A stretch of 64,000 bases of DNA, from assembly GCF_029239295.1 (NCBI RefSeq), contig NZ_JAQZBC010000015.1:1-64000 (forward strand), written 5' to 3'. The notes below the pieces were generated by a model, which did no database searches, was not told where the DNA came from, and saw only the letters and a list, made by a program, of their open reading frames with translations. This DNA comes from Sphingomonas sp. (GTDB lineage Bacteria; Pseudomonadota; Alphaproteobacteria; Sphingomonadales; Sphingomonadaceae). The position numbers and the translations under genes are program-made. Shown here piece by piece: positions 62,892 through 64,000 of the stretch (its first letter is position 1; every line of letters starts with the position of its first letter).

Positions 62892-63599
62892 ATGAGCGAC
62901 GAAATCGAGTGGTGGGAATATGACGACGCGCAGGAGATGGCCGAGGCAGTAGCCGGCGACATCCAGTTCATCATCGAAAGCGCGATCGACGCGCGCGGTG
63001 CTGCAGTGGTCGCGCTGTCAGGCGGAAAGACGCCTATTCCGATCTACCAGAAGCTCGCCGCTGCCAAGCTGGACTGGAAGCGCGTGACGATCGTACCGAC
63101 GGATGAGCGCATCGTGCCCTTGGGCGATCCGCTCAGCAACGTGACCATGATCGGCAAGACCTTCATTCCAAGGGGCGCGCGGGTAATCCCGATCGTGCCG
63201 GCCGCAACCGACGACTATAAGGCGGCGGGCCGCTCGGCTGACGCGCTGATGCAGGATCTCCACTGGCCGCTCGACCTGTGCCTGTTGGGCGTGGGCGGCG
63301 ATGGTCACACTGCGTCGATCTTCCCCGGTGCAGATTACGACGAGGCGCTGAACGGCCCGCGCGAACGCCGCGCGCTGGGCGTCATGCCCGATCCGCTGCC
63401 GCCCGAGGCGCCGGTCGCGCGCGTCACGCTGTCGCGCGCCGGGATCATCTCGGCGAAGGCGCTGATGATCGCGGTGACCGGCACGGCCAAGCGCAAGGTG
63501 CTGGAGGATGCGATCGCGCAGGGCGCCGGATCACCGTATCCGATCGGGCGCGTTCTGGCCGATGCCGAACTGCCGGTGGACATCCACTGGGCTGAATAG
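62892..63599 (+). CDS. pgl: 6-phosphogluconolactonase
   Basis: A 235-residue lactonase hydrolysing 6-phosphogluconolactone. The family motifs are VALSGGKTPIPIYQKLA, VPTDERIVP and LLGVGGDGHTASIFPG. It is of the DevB/Pgl type, with the expected length. It lies between zwf and edd, with gaps of about 100 and 75 bases. Confidence 0.95.
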   Translation: MSDEIEWWEYDDAQEMAEAVAGDIQFIIESAIDARGAAVVALSGGKTPIPIYQKLAAAKLDWKRVTIVPTDERIVPLGDPLSNVTMIGKTFIPRGARVIPIVPAATDDYKAAGRSADALMQDLHWPLDLCLLGVGGDGHTASIFPGADYDEALNGPRERRALGVMPDPLPPEAPVARVTLSRAGIISAKALMIAVTGTAKRKVLEDAIAQGAGSPYPIGRVLADAELPVDIHWAE

Positions 63600-63673
63600 C
63601 GCCTGACGGGGCGCGTGGCCGGGCCGGCCGATGCCCTTCGGCAGGCCCGGGACGAACGGAGTGAAGTGCAACA

Positions 63674-64000
63674 ATGCCCCAGCTGAACCCCATCGTGTCC
63701 GCCGTCACCGATCGCGTGATCGCGCGATCGCGTGACAGCCGGGCGCGCTACCTCGACCTGCTGACGCGCGAGCGCGACCAGTGGATCGGCCGCCCTTCGC
63801 TCGGCTGCGCCAACCTCGCCCATGCCTATGCCGGGACAGAGGAGGACCGCCCCGCCATGCGCACGGGCGACGGCATGAACATCGGCATCGTCACTGCCTA
63901 CAACGACATGCTCTCGGCCCACGCGGTATATTATCGCTACCCCGAGCAGATGAAGGTGTGGGCGCGTGAGGTCGGCGCGACGGCGCAGGTCGCAGGCGGC
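63674..64000 (+). CDS. edd: Phosphogluconate dehydratase, N-terminal part
   Basis: The first 109 codons are in the window; the gene runs off the right edge. The start ATG at 63674 gives MPQLNPIVSAVTDRVIARSR, and the later segment GMNIGIVTAYNDMLSAHAVY is the family's conserved substrate/iron-sulfur region. It converts 6-phosphogluconate to KDPG, completing the zwf-pgl-edd order. Confidence 0.95.
   Translation, partial: MPQLNPIVSAVTDRVIARSRDSRARYLDLLTRERDQWIGRPSLGCANLAHAYAGTEEDRPAMRTGDGMNIGIVTAYNDMLSAHAVYYRYPEQMKVWAREVGATAQVAGG

Noticed and set aside
63709..63738. Short GATCGCG-rich near-repeat at the edd start
   Set aside because: It lies within coding sequence for a conserved N-terminus and is explained by codon bias.

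Overview
The window is about 64 kb of GC-rich alphaproteobacterial chromosome, most likely a Sphingomonas or close Sphingomonadaceae relative. The evidence is the overall protein sequence character, the large TonB-dependent receptor, the zwf-pgl-edd (Entner-Doudoroff) run, the dnaK-dnaJ, lepB-rnc-era and secG-pyrG orders, and several small proteins typical of sphingomonads. There is no plasmid or phage backbone, no insertion sequence and no CRISPR array. One tRNA-Arg(CCG) is present, with a decayed tRNA-like fragment about 150 bp away.

Layout. 1-3.8 kb is accessory: two small hypothetical genes, then a MerR-family regulator divergent from a glutaredoxin-MauE/DoxX fusion and a histidine-rich outer-membrane-type protein, with a mer-like operator between them. 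3.9-12.4 kb holds a stress-type SDR, rpsT, mutM, ubiE, ubiB, a membrane protein, and a tightly overlapping coaBC-dut-(unknown)-moeB run. 12.4-17 kb is sugar-nucleotide and envelope related: galU, wecB, wecC, a PPP-family phosphatase and a tiny secreted Ala-rich protein. 17-22.6 kb carries a large-subunit catalase, an SDR, a methyltransferase, the tRNA and a secreted protein. 22.6-35.6 kb is mainly housekeeping: dnaJ/dnaK behind a good RpoH promoter, a PCu(A)C copper chaperone, a methyltransferase, a HExxH protein, glutathione reductase, pgi, lepB-rnc-era, a sirtuin, dapB and nth.

35.6-44.5 kb is a catabolic island of nine genes in three transcription units: FMO-type monooxygenase, two paired acyl-CoA dehydrogenases and an SDR; an SDR with an epoxide-hydrolase-like enzyme; and an SDR, an APH-like kinase and a thioesterase. 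No ligase or regulator is in the set and the substrate cannot be read from sequence. The kinase plus acyl-CoA dehydrogenase combination suggests hydroxyacyl-CoA phosphorylation and elimination, and the paired dehydrogenases recall the heteromeric enzymes of steroid side-chain catabolism.

44.6-56 kb mixes HNH, FdhD, a DJ-1/PfpI protein, topoisomerase IB, MscS, ArfB, RluA, a VanY-type peptidase, WrbA, a pirin/LysR divergent pair and a TonB-dependent receptor. 56-64 kb has a small heat-shock protein with a probable ROSE-type RNA thermometer, a Nudix hydrolase, pyrG, secG, a MarR/SH3/argC overlap chain, and zwf-pgl-edd, cut by the window end.

The items most worth a second look are the MerR cassette, the catabolic island, the ROSE-like leader and the tRNA-like fragment. 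All functional calls come from reading motifs by eye; no database search was run.
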